Source of the DNA: Apostichopus japonicus | Taxonomy: Eukaryota; Echinodermata; Holothuroidea; Aspidochirotida; Stichopodidae | NCBI RefSeq assembly: GCF_037975245.1 | Contig: NC_092569.1 | Span: 13,501,001 to 13,565,000 of the forward strand | Direction of reading: 5' to 3' | DNA length: 64,000 bases | Shown here: positions 52,310-64,000 of the stretch, one piece after another | Layout: every line of letters starts with the position of its first letter | Position numbering within the stretch: the stretch's first letter is position 1 | Made by a program: the position numbers and the translations under genes | The notes under the pieces: model-generated | What the model was told of the DNA's origin: nothing | Databases searched by the model: none | The model's input: the letters and a program-made list of their open reading frames with translations, nothing else

Positions 52310-52612
52310 CCTATACCTGGGTAAACCAGGGAGTTGTCATAAACAACTCCCTGCAGGGTAAACTGTTTACTACAGACCGAAGCATATATATATACTGTGG
52401 TAAAAAAAGTGGAGAATTTTCATATAAACATATATACCCTGCAGGGGTAGATTGTCGGGTTATGCAGTAAGCGACGGGGTGATAAATCAGCTGATCCTTC
52501 ATGGTCAGCAAAATGCTGTGTAACATAGTTGTAGGTGATGTTGTACTGTGTTAAATGTGCGTGTGGTATACCCAGAGAGCTGTTATATTAATGAGAACAG
52601 CTCCCTGGTATA
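52310..52612. repeat. Paired hairpins, possible foldback element
   Basis: The left hairpin is CAGGGAGTTGT, a 5-nt loop, then its exact complement (52327-52353). The right hairpin is at about 52566-52611, where TATACCCAGAGAGCTGTT pairs with AACAGCTCCCTGGTATA with a small bulge. Both ends share CAGGGAG(T/C)TGT, so the 300-bp unit may be a transposon with foldback ends. It sits about 90 bp upstream of the candidate transferrin TATA box. Confidence 0.65.
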
Positions 52613-53672
52613 AGAACGTTTCATACACAGCAAAAGAGGAAAGGGTACACCAACAAACGTCGCCACGAAGATCATCAGAGCTAGCGTCTCACCTCCCACC
52701 CCGACACCCCTTCCCACTCCGACACCCCTCCCACCCCAACACCTCTTCACCCCTACTCTATCCGTTCTTCTCACTGCCGACTCTGTCATATCACTCTTAT
52801 TTACCATCCATGATATATCTTATATCGCATATAGTTTATTACCTATTTAACATGATTATTCGATGTAACAAGACCTAACTATGCAACCTGTATATTATAT
52901 GTATATGGCCTAACCACGTATCATTGACAAGGAAAACTTGTATAACGGATGACTTTCATACCATCATCCATGTATCGTCAAGACTTCCGGGTAAGATTTT
53001 GTACATTATTTATAGTTCTCCATATATTCTCTTGTTACATTACATATCATCATTACAAATCGTATACCCATATCCATGTATTGAGTTATTAACGGGATTA
53101 TCCAGTTGCATATTCCGAGTTCTGCGACCTGAGGCTTAAACATTTATTGAACCCTTCAAATTTTAAATATGTTAAAATAAGGGAAGACTACTAATCCTTT
53201 CCTTTTTCCAGTTCCCTTCCTACTGACCCTCCCCCTTTCGATCCTCTCCGATAACCCCCCTCCCCCCGACTCTCCCTGCCTGGAATAAAGTTTGGTGTTA
53301 AAGACAGTTTTTTTTTTCAAAGTATAGTTTTATTGAATTTCATTTGCGACACATTCTCTGACATTCAGGAATGTTAAATTATATAGACCCCCCCAAAAAA
53401 AAGGGTCTTAGTGAGAAACATAGTTAACGCTGAAAAATTGACTGTAAAATGATAGTTTAAGTTGAAATATGAGTGACCATTTCTAGTGCGGTTCTAGCAT
53501 ATTTACGTACAATAAAGTACAAAGTGTAGGCTATATGACTCGAAACTTAATCAGGTTTTCAGTCTCCGTATATTTAGCCTAGTCGACTCGACACGACTCG
53601 ACCGTAAAATGAAGTGATTCAACCGTATGAAGTCTGTGTATTGTATACAACGCGGCTGTTTGCAGATCTCTT

Positions 53673-54138
53673 CAGGGCCAGATATAGCTTGTGGGGAGCC
53701 CGGGGCCAGAATAGTTTAGGGCCCTTTCACGATTAGGCTCACTTTCTAAGCGGAGCGCCACTATAGATTGGCGCGTATAGCGTGCATGACAATTTTGGCA
53801 GAAAATGCTTCCCAGATCATTGGAAATTGCACTTCCCAGGCCTTGCAAGTTGCATCTAAACATTAATTTACATTTGTAAACACTGAATTAGTGATGTTTT
53901 GTGGTGTCACGTGTGTGACAAGTTACGCAAATGCCGTAGAATAAAGATCATGCATCCTTATAGGCCCCATGTATTTATGGAAAGACAACTTTTGTTCAGT
54001 GTGGAGTTTCGAACAAAAGGTCCATATTTTACATGTTGACCATCGACGGACGGACGGAAAGGCATCTTATGCCTCCATTTTTTTGGACACCCAAATGTGG
54101 GGGCCCGGGGCCTGGGCCCCGCCGTAAATCCGGCACTG
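53673..54138. mobile_element. TIR element related to 37032-37460
   Basis: Left end CAGGGCCAGATATAGC, right end (reverse) CAGTGCCGGATTTACGG. The interior shares long blocks with 37032-37460. hAT-like ends, but the flanking 8-mers do not match well. Confidence 0.55.
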
Positions 54139-55799
54139 AGACTCATGCATTCAGTATGTATTTGACTAGTAATCTGAGTGTACGTTGCACATCAGTTCTC
54201 AAACAAATATAATTGCGATGAGCTCATCTCATTCATACCAGGGTGGGATTAATTTTGCTCTTTAATGATTAGTCCATGTGACATTGTCCGCAGCATATCA
54301 CTATCAATTTTTTTTTTTTTTTTACAAATTTGCTTGTACACGTGTACATGTCTCCATTTCCTCGCAGCGAAAACGCACGTAATACACTATAATTTGTATC
54401 CCAAGGTAAACGTGACCTAGTGAATATAATCCCAGTGAGCATGTATCAGGTTTGCGTGCAAGTTCAACAGAGTTCACATACAGGTGTAGTCTTGTTAAGA
54501 CCCTAGTATGAACAGCCTAGTGTACCTTTCTTTTTCACAAAGCTATTTTTCCGTATCTATTTGTTGTACTGCCCATGCAGACGCTTTCGATTGATACTAG
54601 GTCGGACAGATCCTCTGGCATGTAAAATACAGTGGGCAAGCACATTCGTGGTAAGCAGAAACGGACTCTGGGGCATGTACAGTTTGCACGCGAGAAAAAG
54701 AGTATTACAAACAACTTGGCCATGACTACTAAGGTGCCGTACCACAGTTAATCGTTCCATTGATTGCTTAATTCATCACTTTCATGGCCCGCTAAAACAT
54801 AGCTAGGTTTCAACTGGCGTATACTATACCCGCCACATGATATATGAGAGCTTGGCCTGCTATGGCCGGTTAGATCTTGAGCTAGAAGAGGAGAAAGTTT
54901 AGCATACTGAATCCGAACCCTTCCGTCTGCTCGCTCGGAGTAATTCCCACATTTAAGCATAGAATTTCTTTACTGCATTATATCACCTCATATCCTACTA
55001 ATCTTTACACCATCTGTATTTTTGGAAATATGCTCCCTTCCATAAAGGCAGGAATAGACAATGATAATAACCGAAAAAATGCCAAAACAAGCATTAGATC
55101 AGTCAGGTCATATTAGGTCTTCTTTTTCTGAGCGGATGTACATTACTGTAATTGTGGTAAATTGCCTACAGTTAAATACACCTTGCGTAATTTCTGATCC
55201 CAAATCATGAGGTAGTGTACGTACAACTTTTATGTTGCGATTCGAAATGAGTATGCCGTGAAAAAGTAAGAAAAAACAAGCAGCGTTTGATGACGTCATT
55301 GGCTCCATTCGGATTATATTCCTGTGCAAATATCATTGTAACTTACGGTACTTTTAATTTACTTTCATACACAAGCTCTCTAGTGGATAAGCAGCTTGCT
55401 AACAGTTTTATTTTATTTTCAAATATAATTGTGTTATGCAGTTCAGAAATGTGAAAGAAGGCACATACCTAAAACGAACCTTCAGCTTACTTGATAGATA
55501 TCTTTGTAATGGACACCCCTCCCCCTCTCTCCCGCCCTAAACAGCTAAGGAAAAGTCTTGCACCATTTGGGGGATATCCTGAGCTAGTGTAAGTGTCTGG
55601 AAGTTACCATCTGCATGATAAATTGGTGAGGTCAGAATGCCAACAGGATCTGAAACGTTTGACTTTCTTGTTGTCTTTACTTACATATTTCCCAGGTTAA
55701 GCGTCAAAGGTGTTGTTACTGACTCTGAAATCCCTGTCATCCGATCATTAAGTCATGTTAATAGCTTCCATTTGTTAGATTCAGCAATTTCAATACCAA

Positions 55800-56040
55800 T
55801 CCCCATGACGGAAAATAAACATTGTAATAAACATAGGAATACATAAGAAAAATGAAGCACATCATAAAGTTCAATGATGTCAAATTTAGACTTGATCAAG
55901 TATTCAGCCGTTTTGTGTGAAGGAACATTAAATCTGTGATATCTCCCAACTGGAATCAGATTTTTCTTAGCTGTATGTGCATGCCACGTCTCTCTATCAC
56001 ATAGATCAGTAATGATGCTAGGGTTATTTGTGTTTCCTCT
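55800..56040. repeat. Dispersed repeat, second copy
   Basis: Direct-orientation relative of 44640-44890, sharing 'tagacttgatcaagt', 'atctgtgata' and 'ttcttagctgt' blocks. Confidence 0.55.
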
Positions 56041-56426
56041 AGGAGTACATTTTCTTGTAACGTTAACTGAAGCATTTGATAATTTCTGCTTTGTTTCCTT
56101 TGGTAATGTTTTCTTTATATTTTGCTCTGAGTGGGAGCGACCAAGAAAGTGAATTTTCCATTTAAGGAAGCAACGGTGTATACTCCATCCAGATATTTTT
56201 ATACGTAAGTGAAGCTAATCACATAGCCACATACAATTATTTCCCCGTAAAAGTACAGTGCAAATTACGCTGCACTATTAAGCTATATACATGTTTAGTA
56301 TTGAAATGAGCAGACAGTCGATTGCACACACACGACCGTACACGCATGTGCGCACACTCAGCCAAAATGGCAAAGTCACACACTGAAAACTTGAATTTAT
56401 CGCATGATATTATATGTGTAATTATG

Positions 56427-56660
56427 TATGTATATTAGATCCTCTTGCGAGCAGGAACTCGCGAAGAAACCTCATTGGCTTATCAAAGCCGCAAGCTGAC
56501 CGAAGTCAGTCTCTTAGATTCATACTTAACGTCCATGATAATGAATTGTCAATTGTCAACAGCTCTGTAACTGGACGACATACATTAATCTTTGAGTGAC
56601 TCGAACTCGGGACCTTATGATTGAAAGGCACCGGCGTTAACCACTGAGCTAACACTCCAT
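56427..56660 (-). mobile_element. tRNA-derived SINE family A, full copy
   Basis: Complete minus-strand copy: tail, body ('gaggtttcttcgcgagttcc', 'gactgacttcggtcagcttg') and tRNA head with 'tagctcagtggttaacgccg' and 'gagttcgagtc'. Compare the plus-strand copy at 6367-6620. Confidence 0.8.
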
Positions 56661-59489
56661 ATCATAACATAACACTCCATAACACTCCATGTCACTTTAA
56701 ATGGTTGTGTTATTGCAACAGAAGACGAAATAGGTCATGTGAACTCTGGCAGATACAATTGCTTTAAATTATAACAAGGTGTTATTCATATAAACATGCC
56801 TGGTGTTAAGCTGTTCCTTTTGTTAATGATTTCCTGGATATCGTTGAGGTCGTGATAATCCAATGTTGTTATCAAAGGTGAAGCCGAGTGCGAAAAGTGT
56901 ACTTTTTTGCAGGTCTCCACCTCAACCCCTTAATCGCCTACACGTAAAAACCAAGGAGTGACGGGCGGGGGAGGGGGGAGGGGTAGGTGGGATTTAAAGT
57001 CATATTAATGTACTATTTTTTTTTTATAGGACTTAAGCACCGAATATAGGATGTGAAATAACACCAATATTAGCAGAGTGATATAGCTTCAATGGTATAA
57101 TCACGTATATACAGCAGGAAGAGATACCCTTAATATGTTTTTTTACCCCCTTCAGATGGCATCGAATCTAGACTATGAACTTTCACCTTTCAAAAAGTCA
57201 CATCGGTTGAGGGCGCTCCATATCTCTATTGTATTAGGTAACCTTAATGTTTTGAGATATTAAAATTATTAAAACTTACTAGTAGCATAATAATAAATGT
57301 GTATTATTAATTTTGATGTGATTTATACGATCTGGATAAAAGAAAGTAGCATTTATACCTTCATTGCGCGTATAGAAAGAACAGGTTGTTATGTGATCAT
57401 ATCTCCTTCATAACTTTACAGAATGGCGTCGAGAGACAAGTCGTGGTACCCCCCACCCCCGCCCCCTTCAACACTTTTTCTCATGCATAAGCCCTTTGGA
57501 AAATATCAGCAAGTTAATACACTATTCTTTATACCACATTTTTCCGGGTCCCCAGCCCTTTCATTTGGCTCCTCTTGTCGGGCTGACATTTAGAGGTCAA
57601 GGAACATGTACAAGTTGAATAGGTACGTGCTCAGCGTGACGTATACCTTAACTGGAAACGAAAGTGAGTTAAGTGGGACAAATCGGTTCCAAACGACCGT
57701 GGAATTCTACACAGAGCAATCCTATAGAATTATGGGATAACACAACTTTTTATTATTATTTATAATTATGGGATAACACACCTGATTGACACTCGTCTTT
57801 TAACAACAATTGTATGATTTGATATGTAATTTTGCCCGCCCACTTCATCTGTGACGCCAGACTGCTCGGAATGGGCGAGGTGTGTGTGTTGGGGGGGGGG
57901 TGGGGTGAAGAAGTTAGGTGAGGATGGAAGGGGGAGGTGAGTAGGAGCCGATACCTTTAGTATGGGATGGGGCATAAACATTTTGCATAATAGCCTTAGC
58001 ATGTATACTATCATACTGAAAGATCATCAAGCTGCAGAAGGTACTATGAAGCTTTAACGGGGTTGTGGGGGAGGGGGTGATGGATATTTGAAAGGACTTT
58101 CTCGGCTTGTCTTTTAAACCTTTTTGAGGAGACACCAAAAGAAGACGGAGAAAGACAACAACGAAGAGAGACAAAATTTTAGATCAAACATCCGGAAGAC
58201 AAACTCGAAATCCAAGCTAGGTCAGTGCTACAATTAGACCAAATAATTGGATTTCAACAACTTCCTTTTTATTGGTGGTATTCTTCTGGGAAATCCCCTG
58301 TGAGGCAAAAGTTGTTATGCATCGACAATTATGTGACATCAGTCCACTTTTTTTCAACGTCGGGAGGTAGAAGGGGTGGAGGAGGGGAGGAGGAGAAGGC
58401 CAGAAACCCTACCATCCTCCTTCCAGGCTGGATCCCCAATATCGCATCCCGTGGATATTTCCAATCGAATCAAGTATGTTATGGAATTGTACATTGAGCG
58501 TTTACATATATCAATGACGAATGGTGAAACGGGTATCGATGCTGGGTGGAGAGGGGTGGGAGATGGGTGGGAGAGGGGTGGGAGGGGGTATTGCAACAAT
58601 TTACATGCAATTCGCAATTCAACCGCTCACCTCCCTTCCTCGTTCACCCCTTCGCCGTACACCTCCCCTTCCCCCGTTCACCTTCCCTCCCAATTCACCT
58701 CCTCTCTCACTTCACCTCCCCACCCCATTCATCTCCCTTCACAATTCACCTCAAGAAAGAAGAAAAACGAAATAGAAATTTAAGATAAACGTTCATCGTT
58801 GTCTGGGGACAGCTGGTAAATATTTCGAAAGTCAAAGGGGAGTTCCCTCAGAATGTGGACACAAGTACTATTAGCCTATTTAATGACTGACCCCATTAAC
58901 TGACTAACAAGACTTCATAAAGGTTTCGATAAGCTATATCTATTTGATTTGCAAAGTAATGCATTGCTCAGTCTGGAATAAACTTATATATTTGTAATGC
59001 TCAGCAAATTTAGAGCAGAATGTCACGGTGTGAACGCTAACAATCGCAGTGATAATTTACAGCTAATATTAGCCCATCACGTAACTCGAAACAGCTGATT
59101 TTCAAACTAGGTTTCAGAGAAATAAAATGAGCTATTAAGGTTTAAAGTTCAGTCTTAATGACGATATGCTATAGTTACCCTACCAACTCTGTGGTATAAC
59201 TCATTCAATTGTCATTCAAAACATCTGTTTCCTTGAGATGGCAAACGTGTGAGATATCTTTACGTCCCAGGTGTGCTTCACATGACCTCACCAGAAAATT
59301 CCAGCGAATCAGGAACCACCTGTATCTGTATATGCTATGGAATATTAATAACTGAGATGTGAATTGTTGCATTGGCTCTCAGATTTCTTACTTCATTTAG
59401 CGTTAAAGGTAATAGTATTTAGGCTGGCCACCTCTCCCTCATTCCTACCTAGTATGGTGTCACATATGGCCAGGCAAGCATCATGCATG

Positions 59490-59690
59490 GACAACCATAG
59501 GCTTACGAGGCGGAGGGGGGGGCAGGGGGCAGACTCCCCCCAAATTCCAGATGACAAGAAATTCGGGCAAAAGTCCTAAAAAATTCAGGCAGCCTAAGAG
59601 GAAAAAACTATATATATATATATATATATGAATATGCAGTAGCTTGCCCGAATTTTTTAAAATTTTTGCCCGACAATTCTGTGGAGAGCG
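59490..59690. mobile_element. Inverted-repeat element fragment
   Basis: Carries 'caaccataggcttacgagg', 'gcagcctaagagg' and 'ttgcccgaatttttt' words shared with 62015-62190, around a (TA)n core (59609-59630). It looks like the same element family in a less complete state. Confidence 0.5.
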
Positions 59691-59839
59691 TTTCATGTCA
59701 TTTGTTTTGTGACATTAATATTAATAGAGGCGTAATGATTTTCTTTATTTAGCATCATGTTGCCAGAATATTTTCGTGTAACACCACCGTAAGCGCTTTT
59801 TGAACTATCAAAAGAATGTTCTGACTAGTCAACTGTATA

Positions 59840-60415
59840 CCTGGACATCCCCGACATGAGTGTATATAAGAAACGTTTTCTTGTTCATGGATGGTGGGGG
59901 TGCCTACAAGTACAGGTTTATCATATTCTTTGTTAGTTTTATACTTTTTTGTGAGACAAATTGCAGTCTCACCCGACACAGCGACATTATCACGCCTACG
60001 TGTCGTTGAACAATGTATGTTTTTTTCTGGAGGTAGCTGAGTAGCCTACTGTGTTAAAATAATAAATACGGTAACTAAATAGGAGCTTAAAAAATATACT
60101 GTCATATTTTTCCCCTTCAAAGTGATGTTACCATTTTTTTCCCTTCTAATTTACCAAAATTTTGGGGAAGTGTAACTTTCTAAAACGTGTGATTGTAAAA
60201 TGAAGAATGTTTAGATGCAACTTGCAAGGCCTCAGAAGTGCCATTTCCGGCAATCTCAGAGGCAGTTTTTGCCAAAAAATTATTGAGCGCTACGCGCCAA
60301 CCGATGGTGGCGCTCCGCTTTGATAGTGTCACGGGAACTTTCGGGCATAAAAGTTTCTGCCCCAAACTGAAATGGTCCCGTACGCCTATGTGGACAACCA
60401 TGCAACCAACGTATG
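59840..60415. repeat. About 560-bp direct repeat, copy 1
   Basis: Nearly the same sequence recurs at 62866-63425. Shared blocks include 'atccccgacatgagtgtata', 'cagtctcacccgacacagcg' and 'ccgatggtggcgctccgctt'. Likely a transposon body. Confidence 0.85.
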
Positions 60416-60911
60416 TACTTTAATAAGCATTTTACTTTGATTCTAGCCAGAGGGTTTTATTTGTCATATTTTAGTCTCAAAACGTGCTTGCTGATGAAAT
60501 TCGGAAAACAAACTTCCGAAGCAGATACAATGAATCTTATTCTAAATCCACTTTGACCAGGTGGGTTTAGACCTAATTGCCAAAAAAAAGTGTCGCAATC
60601 GAAAGAAAGAAATTTATTTTTTGTTGCCCTTGTGGCGCGAACGATTTACCGTAAAATCACTGCGACCGCCCATATCAACATGCTCATTACACAAAACCTA
60701 TATATACTCGTACCGTCCACTTTTTTTTACCCAATTCCACGGAGGAAACGTCTGAAAACACTTGTTTATTCATTGCAATGGCAAGAAATAACACAATTTC
60801 GCAAGCTACATCCGTAAGACCAAATGAAAGATACAATTCAAGAGAAGAAACCTTACACAGGCTAGCCTCGAACTTGAAAGCCTAAGCCACATAACGGTCG
60901 TAACTAACAAA

Positions 60912-61092
60912 ACAGATAGATTTGATTGGCGCATGATCTGTTGGGCGGGGCTTGCAAATGTTAATTGAAGTTCAGATAGATTTGATTGGCGCATGATCTG
61001 TTGGGCGGGGCTTGCAAATGTTAATTGAAGTTCAGATAGATTTGATTGGCGAATGATCTGTTGGGCGGGGCTTGCAAATGTTAATTGAAGTT
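60912..61092. repeat. Three 60-bp tandem copies with CCAAT and GC boxes
   Basis: Period is exactly 60 bp, with one visible difference between copies (gcgcatg against gcgaatg). Each unit holds GATTGGC (reverse CCAAT box), GGGCGGGGC (GC box) and 'ttgcaaatgttaatt'. No gene is seen directly beside it, so any promoter role is inference. Confidence 0.9.
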
Positions 61093-62072
61093 TGTAGAAT
61101 CTACGGACTCGTTAATAAATCTGGGGCGAACTTTATTCAACTCAAAATGTTTAGCTACAGATAACTCCATAAAAATAATGAATATTGATATGAAAATTGC
61201 ATAGAACGGTGTAAGTTTCACTGAGCTTTTAGGGCAGTAAGCTGGAAAGGTCGAAGTTAAAATTTTGCAAACACACATTGAGACTTTAATATTCCTCAAT
61301 AGTCTGGGTATACGTTGGAGAGTTAGAAACCACACGAAGGAAATATTATGTCTCACTGCTAGGGGATTCACCAACCTCCTCCTTCAAAGTATGGCCTTTA
61401 AGTAATGGCCCCCTTAGTCGCCCCCCTCCCGCACACATATACACACACCAGTGGCGTAGCTACGGGGGGGCCTGGGGGCCGAGGCCCCCATGAAATGGGC
61501 TGGCCCCCCACTGGCCCCCCACTGGGAATGGGGTAACAAAAATGTTGTAAAAAAAAAAAAAACTCATCAGTGCCATTCACTAATATTTTTTGTTCAATAA
61601 TTTGGGAAATAGAGTGACACAATTTTCTCGTCTGCATCTGGGAGAATAAGAATAATACAATATCTGAAGTAATCATGAGAATGGTCACACAGCATGGCAT
61701 GGCAATGGTCGATGCGACGATTGCGACCATACACCACGAACCTTGTTGTGCTGCGCGATATCGATATCTACCAATACATGTAATCGGTCATCGATTGGCA
61801 CAAAAACCCAGATTCTGATGACAGCTGCCTCAAGAAACCCAATAAATGGCCTAATTAGCACCGAGCCACCAATGTGGACCATTACCGAAACATCGATGCG
61901 TGTTTAGTCTTCCATCCACAAGTCCACATGTGGGCATATCCTGCAAACCTACCGGTAGCCCACAGGGGTTTGAGTTGGGAGAAAGGCCTTGAAACCTTGA
62001 AACGACAAATGATGCCAACCATAGGCATACGGGGGGGGGGGGGGGGGGAATGCCCCCAAATTTCCAGTAGAC

Positions 62073-62180
62073 GAGAAATTTGGGCAAAAGTACTGAAAAA
62101 TTCGGGCAGCCTAAGAGGAGAATTTTTTTTTTCTCCTCTTAGGCTGCCCGAATTTTTCAGGACTTTTGCCCGAATTTCTT
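62073..62180. repeat. Hairpin with 50-bp arms
   Basis: 62073-62122 is the near-perfect reverse complement of 62131-62180, with a T-run loop of 8. A (TA)n run (62192-62235) follows. Confidence 0.88.
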
Positions 62181-62188
62181 GTCCTCTG

Positions 62189-62236
<48 letters not shown>

Positions 62237-62865
62237 CCGGGGGGAAATGGGGCACGTGCCCCTCCCCCACTTTTCCTCAGGTTAAAAATGTGCCTTTCTT
62301 TCTACATAAAAAATGAGGTGCCTCAAGTTAGCAAGAGGCCAGGGAACCAGAATGAACACTCGGGAAGGGCCGTTTCCGGCCATCTGAGGGGTTTGTAAAA
62401 CCAAAAATTTGCTAGTACGCTCCGCGCCAACCGATGGTGGCGCTCCGCTCAGATAGTCGTGCATACAACTTTGCAAATCCTGGCTAAGCCCGTGACTTTT
62501 AACGAATTTCTGTGAGTCAAACTCAAAACATCAAATTTGTTAAGATATTAACAAGAAAAATCTCTTAATTCGGAAGATTCCTACATTAGCAACTAGCATG
62601 ATTTCACCTCATTTTGTCTCAAAAGAAAACTTGTTCCTTGTTTCCCAATTTGCGCATTGGATATTGCAGTGCTAGTATGCATATTTTCCTTGAGGGGGGG
62701 GGGGGGGGGCGTTGATGGAGTGATGTGTATACACAAATAAGATAATACAATAAGAGTTATAAAGGGTACTGAATATAAGGCTGCATCATTCCAATCGAAT
62801 TTCTGCAAAGTGCCCTTTGATGTCGGTGCCCCCCCAGATTAAAAGTGCTTCCGCCGCCCTTGACC

Positions 62866-63425
62866 TGGATATCCCCGACATGAGTGTATAAAAGAAACAT
62901 TTTCTTTTTCATGGATGGTGGGGGGGGGAGTGCCTGCAAGCCTAGAAGTACAGGTTTATCATATTCTTTGTTATATTTTATACTTTTTTTGTGAGACAAA
63001 TTGCAGTCTCACCCGACACAGCGACATTATCCCACCTACGTGTCGTTGAACAATGTATGTTTTTCTGGAGGTAGCTGAGTACTGTGTTAAAATAATAAAT
63101 AAGGTAACTAAATATAGGAGCATAAAAAATTTACTGTCCCATTTTTCCCCTTCAAAGTGATGTTACCATTTTTTCTTCTTCTAATTTACCAAATTTTTGG
63201 GGAAGTGTAAATTTCTAAAACGTGAGATAAAATAAAGAATGTTTAGATGCAACTTGCAAGGCCTCAGAAGTGCCGTTTCCGGCAACCTGAGAGGCATTGT
63301 GTGCCAAACATTTTCTTGTACGCTACCCGCCAACCGATGGTGGCGCTCCGCTTAGATAGTGTCACGGGAACTTTCAGGCACAAAAAGTTCCGCCCCCCAA
63401 ACTGAAATGGTCCCGTACGCCTATG
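62866..63425. repeat. About 560-bp direct repeat, copy 2
   Basis: Second copy of 59840-60415, inside the 61449-63720 element, in the same orientation and with a few small indels. Confidence 0.85.
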
Positions 63426-63892
63426 ATGCCAACTTCCCTCAAGTTAAAAGTCTGGCTGAGTTGGCAAGGCCAGTCAGCATGAAAGAGAAATTTTTTTTTT
63501 TGCATTTCTGTCACCAAAGTTGCACATCTTTTTGGTTGCTATTTTGCCTCACAGGTGCCATCTCCTGCGATCTGGGGGGTGCTGAAATCTCAAATTTTCT
63601 CTGTACGCTCCGCGCCAACCAAGGTGGCGCTCCGCTCAGATAGTAACCTCCGGCCCCCCCCCCACAAGAAAGAACAGCCCCCATGGCCCCCCCACTCAAA
63701 AAATCCTAGCTACGCCATTGACACACACAGCTAACAGAGAAATATTGTGTGTAACTCTAGGCGTGGTTAATGGAAGCAGGGACCAACTCCCTGATAGAAG
63801 GTATCTATTTGTTTTTTTTTCAGATAAACCCTTTGTCATCCAAGGAAGCCTTTGATGAACAGCGGGCAGCCAATCTGTATTTTTTTGTCATC

Positions 63893-64000
63893 AGGGACGT
63901 AGCCAGAAATTTGAAAGGGTTGGGGGGGGGGGGGGGTTTAAAAAAGGGAATTTATTACAAAGGGAGCAATATTACACTTAACGGAGCGCCATGATGTACA
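63893..64000. mobile_element. Start of another CGTAG-type element, cut by window end
   Basis: Begins CAGGGACGTAGCCAGAAATT and a G-run, like the ends of the other hAT-like elements. Its right end is outside the window. Confidence 0.4.

Larger units (their letters stand above)
52613..59489. other. 5' flank of transferrin, no gene seen
   Basis: No supported exon. It contains a TIR element (53673-54138), a dispersed repeat (55800-56040), a full SINE A (56427-56660), C/T-rich and G-rich tracts (for example 52680-52760, 58550-58750) and otherwise unannotated AT-rich sequence. Confidence 0.6.
61449..63720. mobile_element. 2.3-kb hAT-like composite element
   Basis: Ends CAGTGGCGTAGCTACG and (reverse) CAATGGCGTAGCTAGG. 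Flanks are ACACACAC on both sides (61441-61448, 63721-63728), compatible with an 8-bp target duplication though within a CA run. The interior is a patchwork: a hairpin element (62015-62190), the second 560-bp repeat and several 'gcgccaacc.atggtggcgctccgct' segments. No transposase frame is recognised. Confidence 0.6.

Noticed and set aside
63830-63885. Possible plus-strand exon (KEAFDEQRAANLYFF) after a T-run and CAG
   Set aside because: There is an acceptor-like sequence and a sensible peptide, but no second exon, no family match and a transposon end directly after it.

Overview
The window is animal genomic DNA: AT-rich, intron-rich, with long (TA)n and poly-G/poly-C tracts, tRNA-derived SINEs and short hAT-like elements. 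It carries two complete multi-exon genes, both on the minus strand. Their make-up suggests an invertebrate deuterostome, with an echinoderm such as a sea cucumber as my best guess. That is an inference from gene content and repeat style, and no species marker was seen.

Gene 1 (32829 down to 3467) encodes a two-domain angiotensin-converting enzyme (ACE, peptidase family M2). I resolved 25 coding exons with GT/AG borders and consistent phase, totalling 3648 nt or 1215 residues. Exons 1-12 encode a signal peptide and the N domain. Exons 13-24 encode the C domain with the same exon order and phases and nearly the same lengths. Exon 25 encodes only a short hydrophobic C-terminus. Both domains keep HEMGH, the third zinc ligand, the chloride-site residues and three cysteine pairs, so both should be active dipeptidyl carboxypeptidases. 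The C-terminus has no cytoplasmic tail and looks like a GPI-anchor signal.

Gene 2 (51896 down to 38454) encodes a secreted bilobal transferrin. It has 14 coding exons, 2184 nt or 727 residues. The N lobe keeps every iron and carbonate ligand. The C lobe keeps Asp/Tyr/Tyr/His but has Lys in place of the anion-binding Arg.

The rest is non-coding. Region 1-3300 is the 3' flank of ACE, with a minisatellite. ACE introns hold minisatellites that abut splice sites, long (TA)n runs, SINEs, an 84-bp-arm hairpin and a Penelope-like fragment. Region 32945-38450 is intergenic, with a hAT-like MITE that has perfect 8-bp target duplications. Transferrin introns hold a cluster of a second SINE family and a long-TIR element. 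From 52230 to the end is the 5' flank of transferrin, with paired hairpins, a nested transposon cluster (59490-63730) and three exact-period 60-bp repeats carrying CCAAT and GC boxes. I found no RNA gene, CRISPR array or prokaryotic feature. The two genes have no obvious functional link beyond both products entering the secretory pathway.
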